Positions 40,278-51,177 are shown, counted from the first letter of the stretch. The stretch is 64,000 nucleotides of DNA from Beijerinckiaceae bacterium (GCA_027533425.1 JAPZUD010000006.1:248001-312000), one strand, 5' to 3'. The notes: generated from the letters alone by a model not told the origin. Numbers and translations are program-made.

Positions 40278-40898
40278 CTAGTCGCCCTGCCGGGCCAGCC
40301 AGAAGATCCCCTGTTCGCCCATCAGGTTCCAGAACCACCACGGCATCTTCACGCCCACCGGCTTGCCGGCGGCATCGAGCGCATCCGCACGGACGATCCG
40401 GGCCTGCAGCGCCTCGGCCAGCGCGACGAAATCGCGGATCGTGCAGAAATGGATGTTCGGCGTGTTGTACCACGTGTCCGGCAGGTTCTCGGTCACCGGC
40501 ATGGCCCCCTTGAACATCAGATGGGTGCGGATGCGCCAATGCCCGAAATTCGGGAAGGAGACGATGGCATTCCGCCCGATCCGGAGCATCTGTTCGAGCA
40601 CGATCTTCGGGTTCCGCGTTGCCTGGATCGTCTGCGAGAGGATCACGTAGTCGAAGCAATCATCGGGATAATCGGCGAGGTCGGTATCGGCGTCGCCCTG
40701 GATCACCGCCAGCCCCTTGGCCACGCAGGCCGCGACACCCTCGCGCGAGATCTCGATGCCGCGTGCATCGACCTGCTTGTGCTGCGCGAGGAAGGCCAGC
40801 AGCTCGCCATCGCCGCAGCCGACATCCAGCACCCGCGTGCCGGGCCGGACCATCTCCGCAACGAGGCGGTAATCGGAACGCAGGGCTTCGCTGCTCAT
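40278..40898 (-). CDS. metW: Methionine biosynthesis protein MetW
   Basis: [18 protein letters not shown]...[39 protein letters not shown]. Confidence 0.96.
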   Translation of the reverse strand: MSSEALRSDYRLVAEMVRPGTRVLDVGCGDGELLAFLAQHKQVDARGIEISREGVAACVAKGLAVIQGDADTDLADYPDDCFDYVILSQTIQATRNPKIVLEQMLRIGRNAIVSFPNFGHWRIRTHLMFKGAMPVTENLPDTWYNTPNIHFCTIRDFVALAEALQARIVRADALDAAGKPVGVKMPWWFWNLMGEQGIFWLARQGD

Positions 40899-42058
40899 GC
40901 CGCGCCTCCGGGAATGCCGCGCGCGGTCGCGGCGGCGTTGAGGAAGCCGCGCGTCGTCGCGAAGAGATTGGGCTCCTCGAGCAGGAAGGCGTCATGGCCC
41001 TTGTCGCTCTCGATCTCGACGAAAGAGACCGAAGCGCCGGCCGCGTTGAGCGCATGCACGATTTGCCGGCTGTCGGACGTCGGGAACAGCCAGTCCGAGG
41101 TGAAGGAGACCAGGCAGAACCGCGTCCGCGTGTTGCGGAAGGCCGCGCCGAGCGAGCCGCCATTGTCAGCGGCAAGATCGAAGTAATCCATTGCCCGGGT
41201 CAGGTAGAGATAGGAATTGGCGTCGAACCGCTCGACGAACGAGATCCCCTGGTGGCGCAGGTAGGATTCGACCTGGAAATCCGCATCGAAGGAAAAGGTC
41301 GGCGCCTCGCGGTCCTGCAGCTTGCGCCCGAACTTCCGTTGCAGGGCCGGCTCGGAGAGGTAGGTGATATGCGCCGCCATCCGCGCGACAGCGAGGCCCT
41401 TGACCGGGCGGGCGCCCTCCTGCTGGTAGCGGCCACGCCGCCATTCCGGATCGGCCATCACCGCCTGCCGGCCGACCTCATGGAAAGCGATGTTCTGCGC
41501 CGAATGCTTGGCGGCGGAGGCGATCGGCATCGCGGCGAACACCCGCGAAGGGAAAAGCGAGGCCCAGGCCAGAACCTGCATCCCGCCCATCGAGCCGCCG
41601 ACCACGGCGAGCAGCGTCTCGATGCCAAGATGGTCGATCAGCCGTGCCTGCGCGCGGACCATGTCGGAGATCGTCAGAACCGGGAAGCCGGTGGCGAAGG
41701 CCTCGCCGGTTTCCGGGTTGGTCGAGGCCGGGCCGGACGAGCCCATGCACCCGCCGATGACATTCGAGCAGATGACGAAGAAACGGTCCGTATCGATCGG
41801 CTTGCCGGGACCGACCATGGAGATCCACCAGCCGGCCTTGCCGGTGACCGGGTGGACATTGGCAACATGCTGGTCGCCCGTCAGCGCATGGCAGATGAGG
41901 ATCGCATTCGTCCGCTCGGCATTGAGCGTGCCATAGGTCTGGTAGGCGATCTGGACCGGCGCGAGGCTGGCCCCGGATTCAAGCACGAGCGGGTCGTCCG
42001 CACCAAGGCGCAGGACGAGGGAATGCGGTTCATCCGCTTCGTGGTGGCGCTGGTTCAT
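40895..42058 (-). CDS. metX: Homoserine O-acetyltransferase
   Basis: [11 protein letters not shown]...[14 protein letters not shown]...[10 protein letters not shown]. Confidence 0.96.
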   Translation of the reverse strand: MNQRHHEADEPHSLVLRLGADDPLVLESGASLAPVQIAYQTYGTLNAERTNAILICHALTGDQHVANVHPVTGKAGWWISMVGPGKPIDTDRFFVICSNVIGGCMGSSGPASTNPETGEAFATGFPVLTISDMVRAQARLIDHLGIETLLAVVGGSMGGMQVLAWASLFPSRVFAAMPIASAAKHSAQNIAFHEVGRQAVMADPEWRRGRYQQEGARPVKGLAVARMAAHITYLSEPALQRKFGRKLQDREAPTFSFDADFQVESYLRHQGISFVERFDANSYLYLTRAMDYFDLAADNGGSLGAAFRNTRTRFCLVSFTSDWLFPTSDSRQIVHALNAAGASVSFVEIESDKGHDAFLLEEPNLFATTRGFLNAAATARGIPGGAA

Positions 42059-42130
42059 GCGCTGGCTGCCCTGCTCCCGCCGGAAGGAGAATTCGATTTT
42101 CCGGACCATTCCTGTTTAAAGGATAATATC

Positions 42131-42146
42131 GTTCGAATAAACGAAC
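42131..42146. promoter_or_regulatory. Inverted repeat in the metX upstream region
   Basis: GTTCG-AATAAA-CGAAC. Confidence 0.45.
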
Positions 42147-42195
42147 AAGAGGGAAGCATCGCTCCCCTGCATCGCCCGCCCGCTTGCTCTGCCGG

Positions 42196-42233
42196 CAAGA
42201 GACGCCTTATGCAACAAGGGAGGCCTTATGCAA
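42196..42233. repeat. Tandem 19-bp direct repeat in the metX/chorismate mutase intergenic region
   Basis: CAAGAGACGCCTTATGCAA immediately followed by CAAGGGAGGCCTTATGCAA (17/19 identical). Confidence 0.85.
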
Positions 42234-42273
42234 GTCCGTCGGCCCTGTCACGGCCGGGAAGGGAAGGAAGTCC

Positions 42274-43113
42274 ATGTCCGCTGCCGCGCCGCCGCTCGCC
42301 CATCTGCGCCAGGAAATCGACCGGATCGACGGCGTGATCCATGCCGCCCTTGTCGAGCGTGGCGAGATTGTCGGCCAGGTGATCGCGGCGAAGAACGCGG
42401 CCGGCGATACCGGCTCGGCCTTCCGCCCGGACCGCGAGGCGGACCTCATGCGCCGCATCGTCCTGAAAGCGCCGGGCCGATGGCCGGTTGACGCACCGGA
42501 AAACATCTGGCGCGTCATCGTCGCTACCTCGACCTTCACCCAGGTGCCCTATCGCGTCCATGCCGATCTCTCGGGCGGCGATGTCGCCATCCGCGAGAGC
42601 ATGCGCTTCCATTTCGGCTTCACCGTGCCCTTCGTGCCGGCGGAGGATTCCCGCGCGGTTATCGCTGCGGTGGCGGCCTCGTTCGGCGATCTCGGCATGT
42701 TCCGGATCGACCAGTCCGCCACGCTCGGCGCCTGGTGGAAGGGGCTGGAACACCCGGCCGCGCCGAAGATCATCGCCCGCCTGCCGTTCGCCGAGCGCGC
42801 GGACCATCCGGTCGGCCTGCCGGTTTTCGTCATTGCCCGGCCCCAGAAGGAGGGCCTTGCCCGCGAGACGATTCTCGCCTCCGTGCGGGCGGAGCGCTGG
42901 CGCCAGCCGGCCCTCGAGGCGCTCGCGTCCCTGGGGGCGGAGCTGGTCGCCTCGGCCGGCGATGCCAATGGCGCCAATCTTTTGATCGCCCATCCGGCCG
43001 AAGTCTCCGCTCAAGGATTGACGGACGCGCTGGAAGGGGCGAAATGCGCGCCGTCGCGCTATATCGAGATCGGCTGCCATGCCCGGCGCTTTCGCCTCGG
43101 CAGCGGATCCTGA
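42274..43113 (+). CDS. Chorismate mutase (AroQ-type N-terminus) with long C-terminal extension
   Basis: LAHLRQEIDRIDGVIHAALVERGEIVGQVIAAKNAAGDTGSAFRPDREADLMRRI; followed by about 190 aa of unassigned sequence. Confidence 0.85.
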   Translation: MSAAAPPLAHLRQEIDRIDGVIHAALVERGEIVGQVIAAKNAAGDTGSAFRPDREADLMRRIVLKAPGRWPVDAPENIWRVIVATSTFTQVPYRVHADLSGGDVAIRESMRFHFGFTVPFVPAEDSRAVIAAVAASFGDLGMFRIDQSATLGAWWKGLEHPAAPKIIARLPFAERADHPVGLPVFVIARPQKEGLARETILASVRAERWRQPALEALASLGAELVASAGDANGANLLIAHPAEVSAQGLTDALEGAKCAPSRYIEIGCHARRFRLGSGS

Positions 43114-43142
43114 TCCCGCGCATCCCTGAAGGAGTGTAGGCC

Positions 43143-44258
43143 GTGACCGCTGTTCCCAAGCCCCGCGAGAGCATTCTGCAGATCGAGGCCTATGTCCCCG
43201 GCAAGAGCAAGGCTCCGGCCGGCGTGAAGCTGCACAAGCTCTCCAGCAACGAGACGCCGCTCGGCCCCAGCCCCCGCGCGATCGAGGCCTTCCGCGCCGC
43301 CGGGGCCGCACTCGAGCTTTACCCCGATGGCAGCGCCGAGAAGCTGCGGGCCGCCATTGCTGCCCGCTACGGCCTCGATGCCGGCCGCATTCTCTGCGGC
43401 GCCGGCTCGGACGAACTGCTCTCGCTCCTCGCCTATGGCTATCTCAACCCCGGCGACGAGGCGATCTATTCGGAATATGGCTTCCTCGTTTACCGCATCG
43501 CCACGCTCGCGGCGGGCGCCGTGCCGGTCGTGGCGAAGGAGAAGAACCACACGGCCGATGTCGATGCGATCCTCGCCGCGGTGACGCCGAAAACGCGCAT
43601 GATCTTCCTCGCCAATCCGAACAATCCGACGGGCACCTACCTGCCCTTCGACGAGGTGAAGCGCCTGCATGCCGGATTGCGCGGCGATATCCTGCTCGTG
43701 CTCGATGCCGCCTATGCCGAATATGTCCGCCGGAATGACTATGCCTCCGGGCTGGAACTGGTTGCCACCAGCCAGAATGTCGTGATGACGCGGACCTTCT
43801 CGAAGATCCACGGCCTCGCCAACCTGCGCATCGGCTGGCTCTATGCCCCCCCGGCGATCATCGACGTGCTCAACCGCATCCGCGGCCCGTTCAACATGAA
43901 TGGCCCCGCCATCGCGGCCGGCGTGGCGGCGATGGAGGATACGGCCCATGAGGACAAGGCCGTCGCCCATAACACTCTCTGGCTCGAGAAAATGACCGTC
44001 GCGCTGGAAAGCCTCGGCCTCGTGGTCACGCCCTCCGTCGGCAATTTCGTGCTGGTCCATTTCCCGAAAGAAGCCGGCAAGAGCGCCGCCGATGCCGATG
44101 CCTGGCTGACCGAGCGCGGCATCATCCTGCGCCGGATGGACGCCTATGGCATGCCCGGCGCCCTCCGCCTGACCATCGGCAACGAGGAGGCGAACCGCGC
44201 CGTCGTGGCGGCTCTCGCCGGCTTCCTCGGCAAGGACGCCGCGAAAGCCCTGTCATGA
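43143..44258 (+). CDS. hisC: Histidinol-phosphate aminotransferase
   Basis: [18 protein letters not shown]...[11 protein letters not shown]...[15 protein letters not shown]. Confidence 0.96.
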   Translation: MTAVPKPRESILQIEAYVPGKSKAPAGVKLHKLSSNETPLGPSPRAIEAFRAAGAALELYPDGSAEKLRAAIAARYGLDAGRILCGAGSDELLSLLAYGYLNPGDEAIYSEYGFLVYRIATLAAGAVPVVAKEKNHTADVDAILAAVTPKTRMIFLANPNNPTGTYLPFDEVKRLHAGLRGDILLVLDAAYAEYVRRNDYASGLELVATSQNVVMTRTFSKIHGLANLRIGWLYAPPAIIDVLNRIRGPFNMNGPAIAAGVAAMEDTAHEDKAVAHNTLWLEKMTVALESLGLVVTPSVGNFVLVHFPKEAGKSAADADAWLTERGIILRRMDAYGMPGALRLTIGNEEANRAVVAALAGFLGKDAAKALS

Positions 44259-45217
44259 CGGCCGCCCTGACGAGCCTGCCCTTCGAGCGCGTCGGCATTG
44301 TCGGGCTCGGGCTGATCGGTTCCTCGATCGCCCGCGCCCTCCGCCAGTCGGGCAGCGCGAAAGCCATCGTGGCCATCGACCGCGACGAGGCGGTGCAGGC
44401 GCGCGTCACCGCACTCGGCCTGGCCGATGCCGTGACCGGCGATGCGGCAGCCGGCGTGGCGGGCTGCGATCTCGTGATCCTTTGCGTGCCGGTCCTCGCC
44501 AATGCCGCGATTGCCGAGCTGATCGGCCCGCATCTCGCGCCGGGCGCCATCGTCTCGGATGTCGGCTCGGTGAAAGGCGCCGTCGTGCGCGATATCGCCC
44601 CGCATCTCCCCGAAGGCGTGCATTTCGTGCCGGCCCATCCGGTTGCGGGCACCGAGCATTCCGGCCCCGATGCCGGCTTCGCCGAGCTTTTTGCCAATCG
44701 CTGGTCGATCCTCACCCCGCCGGCCGGCACCGATCCGGCGGCGGTCGAGCGCGTCCGCGCGCTCTGGCGCGCCTTCGGCTCGAATGTCGAGATCATGACG
44801 CCGGAGCATCATGACCTCGTTCTGGCCATCACCTCGCATGTGCCGCATCTCATTGCCTACAACATCGTCGGCACCGCGGCGGATATGGAAGCCGTGACCG
44901 AGAGCGAGGTCATCAAGTTCTCGGCCGGCGGCTTCCGCGACTTTACCCGCATCGCCGCCTCCGATCCGACCATGTGGCGGGATGTGTTCCTGACCAACAA
45001 GGATGCGGTGCTCGAGATGCTCGGACGGTTCAACGAGGATCTGGCCGCGCTCCAGAGGATGATCCGCTGGGGCGACGGCGAGGGGCTGCATGCCCTCTTC
45101 ACCCGCACCCGGGCGATCCGGCGGGGCATCATCGCGTCCGGCCAGGAAACCGCCGCACCGGATTTCGGCCGCCATGCCGGCCTTTCTGCCCCGAAGGAGC
45201 CCGCCCCGGGTCAGTAG
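44255..45217 (+). CDS. tyrC: Prephenate/arogenate dehydrogenase
   Basis: [21 protein letters not shown]...[11 protein letters not shown]...[23 protein letters not shown]. Confidence 0.93.
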   Translation: MTAALTSLPFERVGIVGLGLIGSSIARALRQSGSAKAIVAIDRDEAVQARVTALGLADAVTGDAAAGVAGCDLVILCVPVLANAAIAELIGPHLAPGAIVSDVGSVKGAVVRDIAPHLPEGVHFVPAHPVAGTEHSGPDAGFAELFANRWSILTPPAGTDPAAVERVRALWRAFGSNVEIMTPEHHDLVLAITSHVPHLIAYNIVGTAADMEAVTESEVIKFSAGGFRDFTRIAASDPTMWRDVFLTNKDAVLEMLGRFNEDLAALQRMIRWGDGEGLHALFTRTRAIRRGIIASGQETAAPDFGRHAGLSAPKEPAPGQ

Positions 45218-46236
45218 AGCGGCGCCAGTTCGGCGATCGGGAACGGGCCGAACCGCATCCGCCCGCGTTCGAGGCTGAGCGCGATCGGCATGCCCTGCCC
45301 GCCGCTCAGGCGGCCGAGCAGCCCGCCCATATCCACCCCGCCGCGCCGCGTCAGCGAGCCGAGCAGCCCGTCGAGGCCGCGGGCGCGGCCCTGCAGGTTG
45401 CCTTCGGGCCGCCTTGCCTCGTCGAGCCCGATCTCGCCGGCAAGGTCGATCACGGCCGGGCCCTTGCTGGCCTTCAGCACGATCACCCGCGCCTTCTGCC
45501 CGCCGAGGCGCCAGGCCTCCAGCACGTCCTGGAAGCGGGCACGCGGATCCGGCACCAACCCCGGCGCGGTTGCCTGGAATTCCATCCGGATCGGATCCTT
45601 CGTGCCGGCGAGATGATCGAGCGGGGCGAAGGTCAGATCCTGGACAAGCGCGACGAGATCGGTCCCGGCCACGTTGCCGGGCGAGCGGCGCAGATGAAGG
45701 TCAATGCCCTTGGCCAGCGCCCGGGTGTCGAGCCGCTGCGGCGCGCCGGCGGCGAGGGTCGGCCCGACAATCTCGACCGAGGCCTCGGTGATGCTCTCCG
45801 CCCCGGCCCGCAGGCTCGCGCGGGCGGATGTCCAGCCGATCTCCATCATCCCGGCCTCGCCCTCGCGTGCGACGAAGGGCGCGCCGAGAATCGCGATGAA
45901 ATGCCCGGGCGAGAGGATGCGGGCATGCAGCGAGAGCGAGCCGAGCCGGCCCTCGCGCCGGAGGCCGTCCGGCTCGACCGTGACAAGCCGCGGCTCGTTG
46001 CAGGAAATGACAATCCGGAACGGATAGCCCCCGATCGAGCGGTTCGGGCAGACCCATTCGCGCCCGCGCTCGCCCTCACGCGCGATGAAGGCCTCCGCAA
46101 TCGACTCGGCGCGGCTGGCACTGAAGAACCAGATTCCGGTCCAGATCAGGCAAAGGGTGGCCATACCGATGAAGGGAAGGTAAAGACCCGCACGGAAACG
46201 CTTTGATTCCCCGGGCGGAACGATATGTTCGGCCAT
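45211..46236 (-). CDS. DUF2125 domain-containing protein
   Basis: N-terminal TM segment; GGYPFRIVISCNEPRL. Confidence 0.88.
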   Translation of the reverse strand: MAEHIVPPGESKRFRAGLYLPFIGMATLCLIWTGIWFFSASRAESIAEAFIAREGERGREWVCPNRSIGGYPFRIVISCNEPRLVTVEPDGLRREGRLGSLSLHARILSPGHFIAILGAPFVAREGEAGMMEIGWTSARASLRAGAESITEASVEIVGPTLAAGAPQRLDTRALAKGIDLHLRRSPGNVAGTDLVALVQDLTFAPLDHLAGTKDPIRMEFQATAPGLVPDPRARFQDVLEAWRLGGQKARVIVLKASKGPAVIDLAGEIGLDEARRPEGNLQGRARGLDGLLGSLTRRGGVDMGGLLGRLSGGQGMPIALSLERGRMRFGPFPIAELAPLY

Positions 46237-46317
46237 GTCTCGATCCTGTTCCGGTAAACCCGCCCTGCTGAACCATCTGGGCTGGCCAGCCGGATCCACC
46301 GCCTGAAACCCGATATC

Positions 46318-46893
46318 GTGTCGCACGCAAATTCGTCAATCGCCACCGAGATCGCCGGGCAGGACCTCTGGGTCTTCGGCTATGGCTCGCTGATGTGGCG
46401 GCCGGGCTTCGCCCATGTGGAACGCATCCCGGCTTTGCTGCGCGGCGCCCATCGTGCGCTCTGCGTCTATTCGGTGCGGCATCGTGGCACGGTCGAGGCA
46501 CCCGGTCTCGTTCTCGGGCTCGACCATGGCGGCGCCTGCCACGGCATTGCCTTCCGCGTCGCCGCGGCCGAGGTCGAAGCCACCTATGCCTACCTGACCG
46601 AGCGCGAACAGCTCAACAAGGTCTATCGCGAGGCCTTCCGCCCGGTCCGCCTCGCCGATGGCCGGCAGGTAAAGGCCCTCGCCTATCTGGTGAACCGGCA
46701 GCACCCGCAATATGCACGCGGGCTCGACCATGCGCGCCTGCTTGAACTTGTCCTGCAGGGCCATGGCCTTTCCGGCTCCTGCAGGGACTATGTGCTGAAC
46801 ACCCTCGCCTCGATCGAGGAACTGGGCATCCGCGATCACGCGCTGGATTGGCTGGGAGAAGCCTTGCGGTCCGACCCGCTGGTCGGGGCATAG
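46318..46893 (+). CDS. Gamma-glutamylcyclotransferase (ChaC-like)
   Basis: LWVFGYGSLMWRPGF...REQLNKVYREAFRPV; GTG start. Confidence 0.92.
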   Translation: MSHANSSIATEIAGQDLWVFGYGSLMWRPGFAHVERIPALLRGAHRALCVYSVRHRGTVEAPGLVLGLDHGGACHGIAFRVAAAEVEATYAYLTEREQLNKVYREAFRPVRLADGRQVKALAYLVNRQHPQYARGLDHARLLELVLQGHGLSGSCRDYVLNTLASIEELGIRDHALDWLGEALRSDPLVGA

Positions 46894-47693
46894 CCCGCTT
46901 CGGCCAGCAAGCGGTTGGTATTGTCCTCGATTGCCACCTTCAGCCGTTCGAAAAAGACCTCCGGCGCCAGGCCGGCCGGGATCGGCTCGAGATACTCCAC
47001 AATGATCCGCCGGGGAAAATGCAGGAACGTATTGCGCGGCCATGCAAGGCCCGAGGTCAGCGCCACGGGCAGGCAGGGGACATTCAGCTGGGCATACATC
47101 CGCGCCACGCCGAACTTGTAATCCGGCGGCGCGCCGACCTTCGTCCGCGTGCCCTCGGGGAAGATCATGATCTGCGCGCCGCGGGCCACTGCCTCGCGTG
47201 CATGGGCCTGCATCTTCGCCAGGGCCTGCTGGCGCTGGCCACGATCGATCGGGATCTGCTTCGCCTTGAGAAGGTGCCAGCCGAAAAGCGGCAGGCGCAG
47301 CAACTCGCGCTTCAGGATGTAGGTGGGGTAGGGCACGTGCAGCAGCAGGCCCATCGTCTCCCAGGCGCTCTGATGCTTGGCCGCGAGAATGAACGAGCCT
47401 TTCGGCACCCGCTCGATGCCACGGAACTCGAATCGCGCCCCTGTGGTGATGGCGTGGAGCCACAATGCCCCGCGCGCCCAGCCGCGCGCCACCGCCATGA
47501 TCACCCCGGTCGGGAATGGCCAGGTGCCGATGGCCACGATGAACCAGAACGCGCAATAGGGGTAGAAAAGCAGGTTGAACAGGACGGAGCGGAAGACGAT
47601 CAACGGCACGGAGAAACCCCGGATGGGAGGAAGGCGGCAGGCCCGAGCGATCTTCCTGCCCCATTTGCCGGCCCTCCGGCAAGGGATTCGCAT
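46836..47693 (-). CDS. plsC: 1-acyl-sn-glycerol-3-phosphate acyltransferase
   Basis: AAKHQSAWET (HX4D-like block I), FPEGTRTKVG. Confidence 0.92.
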   Translation of the reverse strand: MRIPCRRAGKWGRKIARACRLPPIRGFSVPLIVFRSVLFNLLFYPYCAFWFIVAIGTWPFPTGVIMAVARGWARGALWLHAITTGARFEFRGIERVPKGSFILAAKHQSAWETMGLLLHVPYPTYILKRELLRLPLFGWHLLKAKQIPIDRGQRQQALAKMQAHAREAVARGAQIMIFPEGTRTKVGAPPDYKFGVARMYAQLNVPCLPVALTSGLAWPRNTFLHFPRRIIVEYLEPIPAGLAPEVFFERLKVAIEDNTNRLLAEAGYAPTSGSDRKASPSQSSA

Positions 47694-48322
47694 CACGACC
47701 GGCCGGGCAGCCCGACCAGGATACGCACCCGCGCGACGGAATACTTGACGAATTCGAGCATGAGGATGCGCGTCAGGGCCGGCTCCTGCCACCAGCGATT
47801 GATGCGGGACGCTTCCGGCACCACCGGATAGACCTGCAGGCCCACATGCGGCATGGCCGTCGCGAATTCGAGCTGCGCCCGGGGCACATGGTAGCTCGCT
47901 GTGACAAGGATCAGCGAGGAAAAGCCGTGCCGCTGCACCCAGTCCCGTGTCTCGATCGCGTTGCCATAGGTGTTGCGCGCCCGGAAATCGAGATCGATGC
48001 AGCAGGCGAAGAGGGCATCCCGGCCCGGCCATTGCCGTTTCAGCGTCTCGGCCCGCGTCTGCGCATTGACGCCGGAAATGAAGAGCCGCCTGCCGAGCCT
48101 TTTCTCCAGGAGGTCGAGCCCGTCGAGGATGCGGTCGGCGCCGCCAGTCAGCACCACGATCCCCTCGGCCGGGCGCAGGGCCGCCGGCTCGCGCCGATCG
48201 AGCCGGGCCGCGAAGAGGATGGTGCCGAGAACGAGGCAGGCTGCGCCCAGCAGGACGAGGCGGAAGGTCCAGCGGGCCAGACCGGCCAGAAGACGCCAGG
48301 GCGCTTCCGGACCGGGAGCCAT
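47693..48322 (-). CDS. YdcF family protein (DUF218)
   Basis: GIVVLTGGADRILDGLDLLEKRLGRRLFISGV...LVTASYHVPRAQLEF. Confidence 0.92.
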   Translation of the reverse strand: MAPGPEAPWRLLAGLARWTFRLVLLGAACLVLGTILFAARLDRREPAALRPAEGIVVLTGGADRILDGLDLLEKRLGRRLFISGVNAQTRAETLKRQWPGRDALFACCIDLDFRARNTYGNAIETRDWVQRHGFSSLILVTASYHVPRAQLEFATAMPHVGLQVYPVVPEASRINRWWQEPALTRILMLEFVKYSVARVRILVGLPGRS

Positions 48323-49332
48323 TACTCCTGCCCCTCGAGCGTGCGGTAGACCGTGACCCGCGAGACGATTGCCGTGACCGCCGATACGATGATCCCGATC
48401 AGCAGCACCGAGACATACCCGCCGAGCGGCAGGCTGAACCGGCCGAAAAGCGCTTCCACCTGCTCCGCCCCCGGTGTCGAGGCGAAGCGTTCGGACGAGA
48501 GCGAGATGAAGAGGTAGAACAGCACCGCGAGGAAACCGCCGGCGAGCCCGCCCCTGAGGCCGAGCCGCAGGAAATGGCGCTGGAATTCGCGCGCGATATA
48601 GCGGTCCTCCGCGCCCACGAGATGCAGGACATCGATGATATGCGCCGTGCCGGCCATGGCGCCGCGTGTCGCGAAGGCCACGGCGAGGCCCGTGGCCACC
48701 AGCACCAGCGCAAGGATGACGAGCCCGATCACCACGAGCGAATCCGCCATCAGCTTGAGCCGGCCGAGCCAGAGCCGGTGATCGTCGAGCCCGGCATTCG
48801 GCACGCGCTCGGCCAGAGCCGCCTTCAGCGCGGCGAAATCCGGCGCCGCACCCGAGGCGAGCTTCAGCACGATGAGTCGCGGCACCGGCAATTCCGACAG
48901 GTCGAGCCCGGCGCCGAGCCAGGGTTCGAGCAGCTTCTCGGCCTCGCTCCGCGCGAAGATCCGGACCGCCTCGATCCCCCGGGTGCGGCGGGCGATCTCG
49001 GCCGCCTCCTTGAGATCGGCCTCGATATCGCGCCCGGGCATCGGCCGGACCTGCACGGTCACCTCGCGCGAGAGGTCGTTCGACCAGCCGCGCGAGGCAT
49101 CGGCGATGAGATGCACCGCCCCGGCCGTGACGCCGGCGAGGAAGGTCATGATGACGATGACCAGCACCAGCGCCCGCCCGGCAATGGAGCGGGCCGGCAG
49201 GACCGGCGACAGCGCCTCGCCCCGGCCCGGCGCGCTGAACAGGGCGGCGCCCTGCCGGCGCAGCACGTCCAGCGCCCGCCCGAAGCCGGGCCTCGGAGCC
49301 TCGCCCGCTGGGATGTCCGGTTCGGCGCTCAT
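48322..49332 (-). CDS. ftsX: Cell division protein FtsX
   Basis: FtsX-like permease immediately downstream of ftsE; four TM segments. Confidence 0.93.
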   Translation of the reverse strand: MSAEPDIPAGEAPRPGFGRALDVLRRQGAALFSAPGRGEALSPVLPARSIAGRALVLVIVIMTFLAGVTAGAVHLIADASRGWSNDLSREVTVQVRPMPGRDIEADLKEAAEIARRTRGIEAVRIFARSEAEKLLEPWLGAGLDLSELPVPRLIVLKLASGAAPDFAALKAALAERVPNAGLDDHRLWLGRLKLMADSLVVIGLVILALVLVATGLAVAFATRGAMAGTAHIIDVLHLVGAEDRYIAREFQRHFLRLGLRGGLAGGFLAVLFYLFISLSSERFASTPGAEQVEALFGRFSLPLGGYVSVLLIGIIVSAVTAIVSRVTVYRTLEGQE

Positions 49333-49335
49333 GGC

Positions 49336-50064
49336 TCAATCATAGATATGCAGATGCCCCTCGGCGAGGACCATTCGGCGCGCATCCACCAGATCCATGA
49401 GCTGCAGGTCATGCGTCGCCAGCACGATCGCCGTGCCGGTCCGGTTCAGCTCGATGAACAGGCGCAGCAATCGCCGCGCCAGCGAGGGATCGACATTCCC
49501 TGTCGGCTCGTCGGCAAGCAGCATCTGCGGCTGGACGATCAGCGCCCGGGCAATGGCCGCGCGCTGCTTTTCCCCGCCCGACAGGATGACCGGCGGCACA
49601 TGCATCCGGTCACCGAGGCCAACCCATTTGAGCAGCTCGATCACCTCCGCCCGGTAGCTTGCTTCCTCGCGCCCCTGCACGACCAGCGGCAGCGCCACGT
49701 TCTCGTAGGTCGTCAGATGGTCAAGCAGGCGGAAATCCTGGAACACGATGCCGATCCGCCGCCGCAGCCGCGCCAGCTCTGCCTTGTCGATCGCATTGAC
49801 GGCATTGCCGAACAGCGTCACCCGGCCGCGGGTGGGTTTCAGCGTCTGCAGGATCAGCTTCAGCAGGGTGGTCTTGCCCGCCCCGGACGGCCCGGTCAGG
49901 AACTGGAACGAATGCGAGGGGATCGAAAACGAGAGATCGCGCAGGATTTCCGGCCCGATCCCGTAGCGCAGGCCGACATTCTCGAATCGCACAAGCTCCA
50001 GCGATTCGGAAGAATCCCCGGGATTTTGTGCCGGATTCGGCCCGGAATCGATGTTCTGGACCAC
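49336..50064 (-). CDS. ftsE: Cell division ATP-binding protein FtsE
   Basis: Walker A GPSGAGKTTLLKL, LSGGEKQRAAIARAL, LLADEPTGNVDP. Confidence 0.96.
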   Translation of the reverse strand: MVQNIDSGPNPAQNPGDSSESLELVRFENVGLRYGIGPEILRDLSFSIPSHSFQFLTGPSGAGKTTLLKLILQTLKPTRGRVTLFGNAVNAIDKAELARLRRRIGIVFQDFRLLDHLTTYENVALPLVVQGREEASYRAEVIELLKWVGLGDRMHVPPVILSGGEKQRAAIARALIVQPQMLLADEPTGNVDPSLARRLLRLFIELNRTGTAIVLATHDLQLMDLVDARRMVLAEGHLHIYD

Positions 50065-50157
50065 GGTTTTACCTGCCCTTAACGCTCATCAGCGAGGAAT
50101 AGCAGGGGGGAGCACATCCCGTGAACCCCCCTGTTCATGCGCGAGCCTCACAATCCC

Positions 50158-51177
50158 ATGGCGTTGATCCGCTGTCCCCAATGCGACACCCTCCATGATG
50201 TGGAAGGCTCGTTCTTCGCCAAGGGTCCCCGCAAGGTCCGGTGCGCCGAATGCCGGACGGTCTGGGAAGCCACGGACCCGGATGCGCCGCAGAAGCGCAC
50301 GATCATCCCGTCGCTCGACCTGAAGATCAATCCGCCGGAAGTCCGCGCTGCCGCAGCGAAGGCTGAACCCGAGGCCGTAGCCGCGCCGGCGCTCGACCAG
50401 GCCGCCATCGATGCCATGGATTTCGGGCTTCCCGCCGAGAACCCGGCGGAGGAACGCGCGATCTCGCCGGAGGAACTGGAGGCACTCTTCGCCGAAGAGG
50501 CGAGCCCCGCCCCGGCTGCGCAGAAAGCGGCCGACCCGCTGCCTGAAGGCGCGAAGGAACCGCCCGCCGGTTTCAACGAACCGATCCGCGTCCCGGAGGA
50601 AATGGCTGAAAGGCTGGCGCCCCCTGCGGCGGAAGGCGGCCCGGAGGACGGGCCGGATCGCCGGGCCAACCGGCGCAACCGCCGCCTTGCCGCCGCCGAG
50701 GCCCATCACCGCCACGAAGCAAAGGCCGCGGGCCGCACGTCGCTGACCGGCATTGTTCTGGCGGCAGGCATCGGCTCGCTCGCCATGCTCGGCATCCTCC
50801 GGCATGAGACGGTTCGCCTCTTCCCGCAGACTGCACCGCTCTTCGCGGCGATCGGCCTCGGCGTGAAGCAGCACCAGCTCGATATCGACAATGTCCGCTC
50901 GCGCCTCTCGCGCGAGAACGGGCTGGAGACGCTGGAAGTCACAGGCACCATCGCCAACCTGTCGAAATCGGTGCAGAAAATCCCGGTCATGCGGCTCTCG
51001 ATCCGCTCGACCAGCGGCCAGGAAATCTATGTCTGGACCGCTACAGCCGACCAGCCCGAACTCGCGCCTGGCGAATCGACCACCTTCCGCCGGCGGCTGG
51101 CCAGCCCGCCCGCCGATTCGCATTCGGTGATGGTGCGTTTTGTCGCGAAAGACGATATCGTCGCCGCAATCCGCTGA
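50158..51177 (+). CDS. MJ0042-type zinc-ribbon domain protein
   Basis: MALIRCPQCDTLHDVEGSFFAKGPRKVRCAECRTVWEA; C-terminal TM and DUF3426-like region. Confidence 0.88.
   Translation: MALIRCPQCDTLHDVEGSFFAKGPRKVRCAECRTVWEATDPDAPQKRTIIPSLDLKINPPEVRAAAAKAEPEAVAAPALDQAAIDAMDFGLPAENPAEERAISPEELEALFAEEASPAPAAQKAADPLPEGAKEPPAGFNEPIRVPEEMAERLAPPAAEGGPEDGPDRRANRRNRRLAAAEAHHRHEAKAAGRTSLTGIVLAAGIGSLAMLGILRHETVRLFPQTAPLFAAIGLGVKQHQLDIDNVRSRLSRENGLETLEVTGTIANLSKSVQKIPVMRLSIRSTSGQEIYVWTATADQPELAPGESTTFRRRLASPPADSHSVMVRFVAKDDIVAAIR

Noticed and set aside
42059-42273. SAM-II riboswitch upstream of metX
   Set aside because: Looked on the minus strand for the GATTTG...GCTAAA-type pseudoknot core and did not find it; only repeats and weak hairpins. 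A covariance-model scan would be needed to be sure.
47693-49339. 548-aa ORF suggesting a fused YdcF protein
   Set aside because: The N-terminal half is an out-of-frame reading of ftsX; YdcF starts at 48322.
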